A stretch of DNA of 16,842 bases from Deltaproteobacteria bacterium (GTDB taxonomy: Bacteria > Desulfobacterota > Binatia > UBA12015): the NCBI GenBank assembly GCA_003447545.1, contig DLYX01000454.1:5717-22558 (forward strand), read 5' to 3'. A model generated the notes under the pieces. That model saw only the letters and a list, made by a program, of their open reading frames with translations, had not been told where the DNA came from and made no database searches. Shown here one piece after another: positions 8,312-14,414 of the stretch. Position 1 is the first letter of the stretch. The number at the start of each line of letters is the position of its first letter. Position numbers and translations under genes: made by a program.

Positions 8312-9366
8312 CGCGGGTCTGGCCGAAGGTCTCGATCGGAGTAGTGACGTGCACGGGGCCCGCTTTGCTCGAGCAATGTCTGGGGTCTCTTGGGGGGCTG
8401 GACTATCCGCTCGACCGAATCGAGGTGCTGATTCACGATAATGGCTCGCCGGACGCGGTCGCACCCTGGGCGGCGCGTCGGCATCCCGCTGCCGATGTCT
8501 GGACGGTGGAAGCGAATCGTGGGTTCGCTGGTCCGTGCAATGGCCTTGTGGAGCGAGCTCGCACGGATCTCGTTTGTTTGGTGAATGACGATATGACCTT
8601 TGATCCCGGGTTCCTGCGAGCCCTCGTCGAAGTTCATGAAAGTACCGGAGCCGCGTGTGTGGGGGCATGCGTTCTGACGGCTATGGGTGATGTCATCGAA
8701 TTCGCTGGTGGTTCACTGGCTTTTTCCGGCCATGCCGCGCCTCGTCGCCATGGGCTGCCGGTTGCTGCTCTGGAGGGCTGCGCCTCGATTGAAGATACGT
8801 TGTTCGCCTCCGGGGGCGCCATGCTGGTTGTCAAGGAAAAATTTATTGGGTCAGGTGGCTTCGATCCGGCGTATTTTGCCTACTACGAGGACGTCGATCT
8901 TGGGTGGCGACTACAGGCTTTGGGCGAATCCGTGGTATGGACGCCCGAGGCTCGTTGCTTTCATCAGGGGCATGCCAGCGAGGCTGTGCTGGGGCCTGCC
9001 GGTCGATTCTCCTTGTTGGAGCGCAATGCTCTGCTGTCGATCCTGAAGAATTTCGAACCCCGGAATGCCTCCCGAATCTTCAGTTATGCGCTGGCGCTCC
9101 AAGACCTGCGCGCGCAATGCGACCCCGACCGTTCCGAGGCTTGCGACCGAGGTCGGCTTGGGGCGATGGCTGCGCTCCCCGAAGCGCGTCGTCGTGGCCG
9201 CACGCTCGCACATCGCCGCCGCCGCTCGGATGTCGAGCTGATGCCTTTATTTCAGGAACCCTGGCGTGTCGAAATTCCTCAGCAACGCTATCGCGAGGAG
9301 CAACAGAAACTCGCACGAGAGTTCGGTGTGCTCCGTTGGTGGGAAACCATGTGCGGTACCTCATGA
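8308..9366 (+). CDS. Glycosyltransferase family 2 (rhamnosyltransferase-like)
   Basis: This 352-residue protein is probably a cytoplasmic inverting glycosyltransferase with a GT-A fold. In order it shows VSIGVVTCTG at the N-terminus, NRGFAGPCNGL (about 70-80), the metal-binding NDDM (93-96) in place of DxD, FASGGAMLV (166-174), YYEDVDLGWR (192-201) containing the general-base acidic pair, and HQGHAS (219-224). This set resembles WbbL/rhamnosyltransferase-type GT2 enzymes, but the donor sugar cannot be assigned. The last 80 residues are rich in Arg and Glu and may contact membrane or partner proteins. The start is GTG 8308 inside the GTGA overlap with the methyltransferase, and the stop forms an ATGA overlap with the sugar transferase. 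Strict coupling to both neighbours supports one pathway. Confidence 0.93.
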   Translation: MTRVWPKVSIGVVTCTGPALLEQCLGSLGGLDYPLDRIEVLIHDNGSPDAVAPWAARRHPAADVWTVEANRGFAGPCNGLVERARTDLVCLVNDDMTFDPGFLRALVEVHESTGAACVGACVLTAMGDVIEFAGGSLAFSGHAAPRRHGLPVAALEGCASIEDTLFASGGAMLVVKEKFIGSGGFDPAYFAYYEDVDLGWRLQALGESVVWTPEARCFHQGHASEAVLGPAGRFSLLERNALLSILKNFEPRNASRIFSYALALQDLRAQCDPDRSEACDRGRLGAMAALPEARRRGRTLAHRRRRSDVELMPLFQEPWRVEIPQQRYREEQQKLAREFGVLRWWETMCGTS

Positions 9367-10820
9367 AGGCATCTGAGCGATTCGCCAGGCGTTTGCGGCG
9401 CGCGAAGGTTTTGGGACATCTGGATTCCCGGCTGATTCTGGTTCTTCTTCTCCTCGATGCGCTCGCCGTACCTCTGGCTTTCGGGTTGGCTTTTCTCCTG
9501 CGGGTATCGATTCCCTTCCCCTGGACACAACATCTGTTGCCGATCGACCGGATGCAACTGTTGCAGGGTTCGCTCGCGATTGGCTTGCTCACCCAGTTGC
9601 CTCTGCTTTTTTTCTCCGGTCTTTACGATCCCGCATTTCTTCGCCGGCCGCGTGAGGCGACTCTTGCGGTCGGTTTGATGGCCGTCTTTCAGCTCCTGTT
9701 GATTTCGGCGTGGTTCTTCTTTGCCGGCGGGATGCAACTCCCTCGCTCGGTCCTCCTGCTTTTCAGTTTGTTCAATATGATCCTGCTGGTCGGGTTTCGG
9801 ATCTTTGCTCACCAGGTTCTCTGGTCGGGTTCTCGAGTTCTGCGGGTGGCGCTGGTGGGTCCGGAAATGGAGATCTGCGAGTTGGAGAGCATCCTGCGGG
9901 CGCAGAGCGGGGCGGGGGAACCGCTTCGGATCGTCGGTGCGGTGCGTTCCGATGGCCCCGCCGAGCCTGGCGAGAAAGTGAAGGGCTCGGACCTCCGCTG
10001 GCTCGGTACGGTGCAGGACCTTGGCCGGGAAGTGCGCTCGGGTGCGCTGGACAAGGTGATCGTGGCACCCGCCGAGTCGTGGAAAGACAAGATTCTTGAA
10101 GGTGTGCTGCGAGAGACCGAAGGGGTCCCGCGCGCGTTGGTTGCGGTCGTCCCGTCTTTTCATGAGTTGCTGGTTGGCCGATTGACCGGTGTCTCGGTGG
10201 AAAACGTTCCCATGATCGACGTCTCCCGGAACCCCGAGCGGCGCTTTGGATTTTCATTGAAGTCGGGGGTTGATTTTTCGCTGGCGATTTTACTTTTGGT
10301 GGTCTCTCTTCCGGTCCTTCTCGGCGCCTGCCTTGCGATTCGCATCTCTTCGTCGGGCCCCGTTTTGTTCAGGCAGCGTCGCGTGGGCAAAGGCGGCGCC
10401 GAATTTATTATCTATAAACTGCGAACGATGCGGGAGGGGGCGGAAGATGGTGTGGGGGCAGTTCTCGCGACCCCGGATGACTCCCGTGTGATTGGTGTGG
10501 GGCGTTTCCTGCGGGCCACCCGCATCGATGAGATTCCCCAGTTGCTTAATGTTTTGAACGGCACAATGAGTCTGGTCGGGCCCCGGCCCGAACGCCCGGA
10601 ACTGACCGAGGCGATGGTTCGCGAAATTCCCGGCTACGCTGAACGATGGCTGGTCAAACCGGGACTTTCAGGGCTCGCGCAGGTTCGAGGTGAGTACAGT
10701 ACCTCGCCAGCCTATAAGCTGAAGTATGACCTCGCCTATATTCATAACTATTCGCTGCAGCTGGATCTGCGGATCATGGCCGAGACTGTGCGGACCTTGA
10801 TTACCCGTCGGGGGGTATGA
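9363..10820 (+). CDS. Polyprenyl glycosylphosphotransferase (initiating sugar transferase)
   Basis: This 485-residue protein has the layout of WbaP/WcaJ-type enzymes. Four N-terminal TM helices (about 22-48, 68-86, 102-121, 128-149) are followed by a Rossmann-like CoA-binding-type domain (about 158-290). A membrane re-entrant helix (about 301-328) leads into the bacterial sugar transferase domain. Signature residues in that domain are FRQRRVG (336-342), YKLRTM (351-356), RIDEIPQLLNVLNG (387-400, catalytic Asp389-Glu390), SLVGPRPERPE (403-413) and KPGLSGLAQV (432-441). The enzyme transfers a sugar-1-phosphate from a nucleotide sugar to undecaprenyl phosphate, the first step of exopolysaccharide or O-unit assembly. 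The frame is open further upstream, but ATG 9363 in the ATGA overlap fits the family N-terminus. It is the last gene of the coupled cluster. Confidence 0.95.
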   Translation: MKASERFARRLRRAKVLGHLDSRLILVLLLLDALAVPLAFGLAFLLRVSIPFPWTQHLLPIDRMQLLQGSLAIGLLTQLPLLFFSGLYDPAFLRRPREATLAVGLMAVFQLLLISAWFFFAGGMQLPRSVLLLFSLFNMILLVGFRIFAHQVLWSGSRVLRVALVGPEMEICELESILRAQSGAGEPLRIVGAVRSDGPAEPGEKVKGSDLRWLGTVQDLGREVRSGALDKVIVAPAESWKDKILEGVLRETEGVPRALVAVVPSFHELLVGRLTGVSVENVPMIDVSRNPERRFGFSLKSGVDFSLAILLLVVSLPVLLGACLAIRISSSGPVLFRQRRVGKGGAEFIIYKLRTMREGAEDGVGAVLATPDDSRVIGVGRFLRATRIDEIPQLLNVLNGTMSLVGPRPERPELTEAMVREIPGYAERWLVKPGLSGLAQVRGEYSTSPAYKLKYDLAYIHNYSLQLDLRIMAETVRTLITRRGV

Positions 10821-10839
10821 GAAAATGCGACGATTTTCT
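10820..10839 (+). repeat. Short AT-rich hairpin after sugar transferase gene
   Basis: AGAAAAT (10820-10826) and ATTTTCT (10833-10839) form a perfect 7-bp stem around a GCGACG loop, starting on the last base of the sugar transferase stop codon. The stem is AT-rich and is followed only by TTCG, so it would be a poor intrinsic terminator. It may mark the 3' end of the operon or act as a processing site. Confidence 0.3.
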
Positions 10840-10875
10840 TTCGACGGATTCATGCTCGAAGGGTAAGGGAACGGT

Positions 10876-11292
10876 ATGCGTGAGCGAATTTTTCTGATTC
10901 TGTTTTCCGTTGTCGCCGCTTGTGCCCCAGTTGTGTCTCAAGATCCGGAAGTCGGCCCTCTGGGGCTGGTGGCGCCACCGCCGACGGTCGAGGCTCCCGA
11001 TCTGGGCGCCTACCTGGGGGACCTGGTGACTCTCATGGCGCGCACCGGGCCTGGTCGATCCGAGCGTGGGAAACTGATTTTTCCGGTTGCGGGGGACGTG
11101 AAGCCCGCGGTGGAGATCGTCGTCGTTCCGCCACTGCTCCTCGTGGATGCCGAGAAGTTTTTGCAGAAGTTCAGTGATCAGGACGTCTGGGTGATCGGGC
11201 GCGTGACGGATCTCGGAGGTCCGTTGCAGGTCCTTACCGGCGACCCGCAGAGACTTCAGCTTGCAGCGGATCGCGAGGGGGAGAAGCGATGA
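10876..11292 (+). CDS. Small predicted lipoprotein of unknown function
   Basis: This 138-residue protein has a short signal sequence and a lipobox-like Val13-Ala14-Ala15-Cys16, so lipid attachment at Cys16 is likely. Cleavage by signal peptidase I is the alternative. The mature part has a Pro-rich linker (about 28-42), then a compact region with likely strands (PAVEIVVVPPLLLVD and DVWVIGRVTD), and a charged C-terminus. I do not recognise a family. ATG 10876 has an AAGGGA Shine-Dalgarno-like stretch upstream. Its stop overlaps the ATG of the FAD oxidoreductase (ATGA), so the two are probably co-translated, although one product is exported and the other looks cytoplasmic. It could also be the tail of the polysaccharide operon, since only 55 bp separates them. 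Confidence 0.75.
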   Translation: MRERIFLILFSVVAACAPVVSQDPEVGPLGLVAPPPTVEAPDLGAYLGDLVTLMARTGPGRSERGKLIFPVAGDVKPAVEIVVVPPLLLVDAEKFLQKFSDQDVWVIGRVTDLGGPLQVLTGDPQRLQLAADREGEKR

Positions 11293-12737
11293 GCCTCCCC
11301 ACCTGGTTGTTGAAGCGCCGCGGGGCCTCTCGCGATACCGACGTTATTGTGGTGGGTGCGGGTCTTTCAGGGTTGGTATGCGCTGCCGTTCTGGCGCGAG
11401 CAGGGAAACGGGTGGTTGTCGTGGACCGTGCGAGGCGCCCGGGTGGGCGACTCAAGACGGCCCAGTTTCAGGGCTATGCCGTAGACCTCGGTCCGGTGGT
11501 CTGGGAGGCGCCCGACCTGCCCGAATCGCTCAAGCTTGCGGGCGTCGCGGATACGGCTCTGGCGGATATTGATGTTCGCACCCAATTGCGTGTCGCGGCC
11601 ACGGATGAGGAGGGGCATCTGGGGAAAGTCGTTCCGCTGCCGGTTCCCGGAGCGGTACCTTCGCCCGCCACTCTCGACGCGGTGCGATCGCTCTACGGGA
11701 TCCCCCCCCGGGTCTTTGCAGGGATGGGAGATCAATACGCAACGCTCTCTGCTCTGGGTGATGAGGAGATTGCCGCCGAACGCGATACGACTCTGAGCGA
11801 ATGGATCCTTCGGGAGGAGATTGAAAAGCCGGTTGCGAACGCCTTGCTTCGCAGCGCGATGCTTCTCGGTTCGCAAAACCCGGAAGCTGCCAGTATCGCG
11901 GCACTGGAGCGACGCGTTCGGGTACTCGGCGCGGACCCCGTGCATCGGTTGGTGAGTTTCGGTGACGCACCTATTGCGGGAGCCCAAGGCGTCATCGGAG
12001 CACTGGTGGACAGTTTGCTGGAGGCTGGTGGAGAGTTGCGCCTCGGAACCCAGGCGGTGGGACTGGCTCTGGAAGAGGGGCGGTGCGTGGGGTTGGCTGT
12101 CTGCCGCGAAGAACAGCCCTTCCTCGAGGCCATCGAGTCCAAGGCCGTGGTTTTGGCGATGCCCCGACACGATTGTCTCGACCTGATTCCCGGAGAGGCG
12201 CAGGATTTCCTTCAGGGGACGGTCGCCGGTAATCTTGGTCATTCGCTCGGGGTGGCCTGGGGCATCAAGGCATCCGACGTCGAGGCGCTTGCTGACGCGC
12301 CCGTGGTTCTCGACGCGGTTCCCGGGTCGGGAGACCTGTCGCTCTCCGCAGGCGAGCGCCTTTCCTTGTTCCGGGCCAGTGCCCTTGCCCCGCGGGTTGC
12401 GCCTCCCGGCCGAGCTCTCGTGCTGGGTCGGGCCGCGCTGCCAGCCGCCGGAATCCGTGATGCGGCCGCTATCGAAGGTACCGGCGAACGCTTGCGCGCC
12501 GCTTTGGAACTGATGCTGCCGGGTGCCAGCGCCTCGATCGAATGGGAGCATCATTGGCTCGCAGACGAGGATGGAGCGGACCCTCTTCTTGCGGGCACCT
12601 TGCCCGAAACCGTTCCCGGTATTGGAGGTGTCCGGCTGGCGAATGCCGAAGTTCGCTTGCCCGGGATGCCCTCGACGGGGTCGGGTGCGGCTGCCCGAGC
12701 GGGACGTTTGGCGGCGGAGCGGATTCTGGCCGAATAA
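11289..12737 (+). CDS. FAD-dependent oxidoreductase (amine oxidase/phytoene desaturase-like)
   Basis: This is a 482-residue flavoprotein. The N-terminal dinucleotide-binding motif is DVIVVGAGLSG (18-28), with Asp46 at the end of the second strand to bind the FAD ribose. It is followed by RPGGR (50-54), the GG motif of the amine oxidase, protoporphyrinogen oxidase and carotenoid desaturase superfamily. Near the C-terminus GVRLANAEVRLPGMPSTGSGAAARAGRLAAE is the second FAD-contact region, with a family-like G-S-G-x-x-A-A pattern. No signal peptide or TM helix is visible. The substrate is unknown: superfamily members oxidise amines, carotenoids, porphyrins or prenyl chains. It is coupled to the lipoprotein gene by an ATGA overlap. 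I see no carotenoid or haem genes nearby, so a general name is safest. Confidence 0.85.
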   Translation: MSLPTWLLKRRGASRDTDVIVVGAGLSGLVCAAVLARAGKRVVVVDRARRPGGRLKTAQFQGYAVDLGPVVWEAPDLPESLKLAGVADTALADIDVRTQLRVAATDEEGHLGKVVPLPVPGAVPSPATLDAVRSLYGIPPRVFAGMGDQYATLSALGDEEIAAERDTTLSEWILREEIEKPVANALLRSAMLLGSQNPEAASIAALERRVRVLGADPVHRLVSFGDAPIAGAQGVIGALVDSLLEAGGELRLGTQAVGLALEEGRCVGLAVCREEQPFLEAIESKAVVLAMPRHDCLDLIPGEAQDFLQGTVAGNLGHSLGVAWGIKASDVEALADAPVVLDAVPGSGDLSLSAGERLSLFRASALAPRVAPPGRALVLGRAALPAAGIRDAAAIEGTGERLRAALELMLPGASASIEWEHHWLADEDGADPLLAGTLPETVPGIGGVRLANAEVRLPGMPSTGSGAAARAGRLAAERILAE

Positions 12738-12789
12738 GGCGTTCGGGTAGCGGCGCATTTCCCGAAATCGAGCGCTGCCGCAAGAACTG

Positions 12790-12819
12790 CCCCAATGTTG
12801 TGCGGATGCAAGGTTGGGG
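12790..12819 (+). promoter_or_regulatory. Imperfect inverted repeat, candidate upstream activator site
   Basis: CCCCAATGTTG (12790-12800) and CAAGGTTGGGG (12809-12819) form an inverted repeat matching at 9 of 11 positions around an 8-bp spacer. Its centre is about 75 bp upstream of the start site predicted from the sigma-54 motif, close to the usual distance for enhancer-binding protein sites. Binding is inference only. Confidence 0.4.
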
Positions 12820-12853
12820 TTCCGAAAAAAGCCTTATTTTGCGTGGTCCAAGC

Positions 12854-12868
12854 TGGCACTCCACTTGC
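12854..12868 (+). promoter_or_regulatory. Sigma-54 (RpoN) promoter, near-consensus -24/-12
   Basis: The sequence TGGCAC-N5-TTGC matches the RpoN consensus at every core position, with GG and GC elements exactly one helical-turn spacing apart (12 bp). Transcription would begin near 12880, giving a leader of about 45 nt before the ATG at 12925 with a strong GGAGG. A 187-bp gene-free stretch and a sigma-54 activator relative next door make a chance match less likely. Confidence 0.75.
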
Positions 12869-12924
12869 CTTTAAGGGGAAGCAGGTCCGACACAGTTGAT
12901 TTCCGGGCTTGGAGGAAAATCCCC

Positions 12925-13206
12925 ATGATTATCGATCGTCATACGTTTATTGATTTGGCCACACATCTGGAGGGCGCCTCGGAAGGCGTTCTGGAAGTGA
13001 CGCAGAAATGCGTAACGATTTGCGAGGAAGGCGACGCACCGCTTCCCGAACAGGAGTCCTGGATTGGCCTGGTGGAGTCTTTGGTGACCGTGAATACCGA
13101 GCTGACCGCGCTGGAACAGACTTTGCGAGCCTTGCTCGAAGCCAACCGTGAGGAGGAGAGCATCGACCGCCTCTTTCGCTCGCGGGAAGGCACCGCTGAC
13201 GCCTGA
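12925..13206 (+). CDS. Small acidic helical protein, unknown function, sigma-54 promoter
   Basis: This 93-residue protein is not recognised. The frame extends upstream to a TTG at 12814, but ATG 12925 has a strong GGAGG at 12911-12915 and lies downstream of the predicted sigma-54 start site, so this start is chosen. It is acidic and predicted largely helical: residues 5-35, and a longer heptad-like helix at about 44-85 containing VTVNTELTALEQTLRALLEA, which may form a coiled coil. It has two cysteines (29 and 33, in QKCVTICEE) and no signal peptide or TM segment. Size and helicity recall small chaperone or adaptor proteins such as FliT/FlgN, but no sequence motif supports that. It ends 12 bp from the convergent activator-like gene. 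Confidence 0.75.
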   Translation: MIIDRHTFIDLATHLEGASEGVLEVTQKCVTICEEGDAPLPEQESWIGLVESLVTVNTELTALEQTLRALLEANREEESIDRLFRSREGTADA

Positions 13207-13218
13207 GCGCCCCGTCGC

Positions 13219-14178
13219 TCAAACGCCCGGCATGGAGGGATGGTCCATCGCGGGCAGGCCCAGATCCGTGTTCTGAATTTCACGTCCACAGGCCCGCCGA
13301 CTCCCCGCCAGCAAGACTGCAAATAATTGGCGTACGTTTTCCGGCCAGCCATATGCGGCCAACTCCCGGTGTGCCTGAGCGCTGAGCGCCTGCGGTGGCA
13401 GGCCGTTGACCATCGCGACCCGCTCCAGAAGATGACTGACCAGCATGGGGATGTCCTCGGGGATCTCGCGCAATGGGGGCAAGACGATCGATCCGACATT
13501 CAGGCGGTAGAGCAGGTCTCCTCGGAATTTCCCCTGAGTGCAAAGAAGGCTGAGATCTCTCTCGCTCGAGGTGATGATTCGCACATCCAACCGCCTGAGT
13601 TGCGCAGAGCCGACACGCCGGATTTCGCGAGACTCCAGAAAGCGCAGGAGTTTCACCTGCACGTCTATCGGAAGTTCGCTGATTTCTTGCAGATAAAGCG
13701 TCCCCTCATGCGCCATCTCGAGCAATCCGGGCCGATCGGCCGAATTCTGCGCGGGAGCAATTCCGCCGACCTGGCCGAAGAGAATACTCTCGATCGGCAG
13801 GTCCTGAGCCTGTCGGCAATCAAAGGAAATCATCCGTTCTGCGGCGCGATCCGAGGCTCGGTGAAGGGCCTTCGCCGCACAACTTTTACCGCAGCCGGGT
13901 TCTCCGAGGAGGAGCGGTGTGACGGGGTAGGCCGCCATTCTCGCCAGCGTGGCGAAAACCGAGAGCATGGCCGGGCTTCGGCCGACCATGCCGTAGAAGC
14001 TGCCAGATGGAATTTCCTCGGGCAGTTCGCGTTCCACAGCAGCGCTTCGCGGCCTCAGGAGCGCTTCAAGTGGCGAAAGTCTCCCTCCGGTGGTTCCGTT
14101 CTCCGTTTTGGCACCAAAGCTTGCGGGGCGAAGTGCCCGCACGTCGATCAGACTGATTCGAGGTGTGATTCCGTTCAT
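13219..14178 (-). CDS. Degenerate sigma-54 activator-like AAA+ protein, no HTH
   Basis: At 319 residues this is essentially an isolated AAA+ domain of the NtrC/enhancer-binding class. Retained are Walker A GEPGCGKS (92-99), the arginine-finger region FRGDLLYRLNV (218-228), PPLREIPEDIP (234-244) and sensor II WPENVRQL (278-285). Altered are the GAFTGA sigma-54 contact loop, which reads GGIAPA and is one residue short (138-143), the Walker B Asp, replaced by Gln164 in LYLQEI (Glu165 kept), and sensor I, which reads TSSE instead of ATN. Residues 1-60 contain no recognisable receiver, GAF or PAS domain, and there is no C-terminal Fis-type helix-turn-helix. Relatives without GAFTGA (TyrR, Rhodobacter HupR) act without sigma-54. 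This protein may therefore be a repressor, a co-regulator of another activator, or a decaying gene. Start ATG 14178 lacks a clear Shine-Dalgarno. Confidence 0.85.
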   Translation of the reverse strand: MNGITPRISLIDVRALRPASFGAKTENGTTGGRLSPLEALLRPRSAAVERELPEEIPSGSFYGMVGRSPAMLSVFATLARMAAYPVTPLLLGEPGCGKSCAAKALHRASDRAAERMISFDCRQAQDLPIESILFGQVGGIAPAQNSADRPGLLEMAHEGTLYLQEISELPIDVQVKLLRFLESREIRRVGSAQLRRLDVRIITSSERDLSLLCTQGKFRGDLLYRLNVGSIVLPPLREIPEDIPMLVSHLLERVAMVNGLPPQALSAQAHRELAAYGWPENVRQLFAVLLAGSRRACGREIQNTDLGLPAMDHPSMPGV

Positions 14179-14194
14179 GGTTTGAAACTACGGA

Positions 14195-14210
14195 TGCAAT
14201 GGCAATGCCA
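14195..14210 (-). promoter_or_regulatory. Possible second sigma-54 promoter before the activator-like gene
   Basis: Read on the minus strand the sequence is TGGCAT-N5-TTGCA, with GG and GC 12 bp apart as RpoN requires. The predicted start (about 14184) would be only 6 nt before the ATG at 14178, so either the mRNA is almost leaderless or the true start codon is further in. The same bases form a palindrome (TGGCA-T-TGCCA), so an operator is the alternative. Confidence 0.4.
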
Positions 14211-14257
14211 AAGGCCAATTGCCCCCCCGAGATTGTTATGGGACACAAATCGGCCTA

Positions 14258-14318
14258 CATTCCGCAGGGGTTCGCGGATCGGGTTGCCCGCGTCGGCTCG
14301 AGCGGGCGGCGCGGAATG
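14258..14318. repeat. Nested inverted repeats in ACAD upstream region
   Basis: CATTCCGC (14258-14265) and GCGGAATG (14311-14318) are perfect 8-bp arms. Inside them GCCCGC (14286-14291) and GCGGGC (14302-14307) form a second perfect hairpin with a 10-nt loop. The block could be a structured mRNA leader, a terminator lacking a U-tract, or a binding site. No T-run follows. Confidence 0.5.
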
Positions 14319-14329
14319 CCGTCGAGGGC

Positions 14330-14354
14330 TTGACGAAAACTCGCGAAACGTCAA
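14330..14354. promoter_or_regulatory. TTGACG/CGTCAA palindrome, candidate operator
   Basis: TTGACG (14330-14335) and CGTCAA (14349-14354) are perfect arms around a 13-bp centre, about 60 bp before the acyl-CoA dehydrogenase start. TTGACG also resembles a -35 box, but the sequence at -10 spacing is not TATAAT-like. The size and position fit a dimeric repressor site, such as a TetR- or FadR-type regulator of fatty-acid genes; that is inference. Confidence 0.4.
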
Positions 14355-14414
14355 AAAATTGGCGCTGGGCGTCAGCTTTCTCCTCGAGCGCGGGAAAGCT
14401 TGTAGGCGATCATA

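Noticed and set aside
8904..9362. Upstream extension of the sugar transferase frame
   Set aside because: This stretch overlaps the GT2 gene in another frame and lacks any PGT feature; ATG 9363 fits both the family N-terminus and the ATGA coupling.
11367..12758. 463-codon minus-strand frame opposite the FAD oxidoreductase
   Set aside because: No domain signature and basic low-complexity composition; the plus strand has full FAD-binding motifs.
12753..12784. Intrinsic terminator after the FAD oxidoreductase
   Set aside because: A bulged GC-rich hairpin can be drawn, but it needs several mismatches and is followed by no T-tract.
14330..14358. Sigma-70 promoter using TTGACG as -35
   Set aside because: No acceptable -10 element at 16-18 bp spacing; the palindromic context suggests an operator instead.
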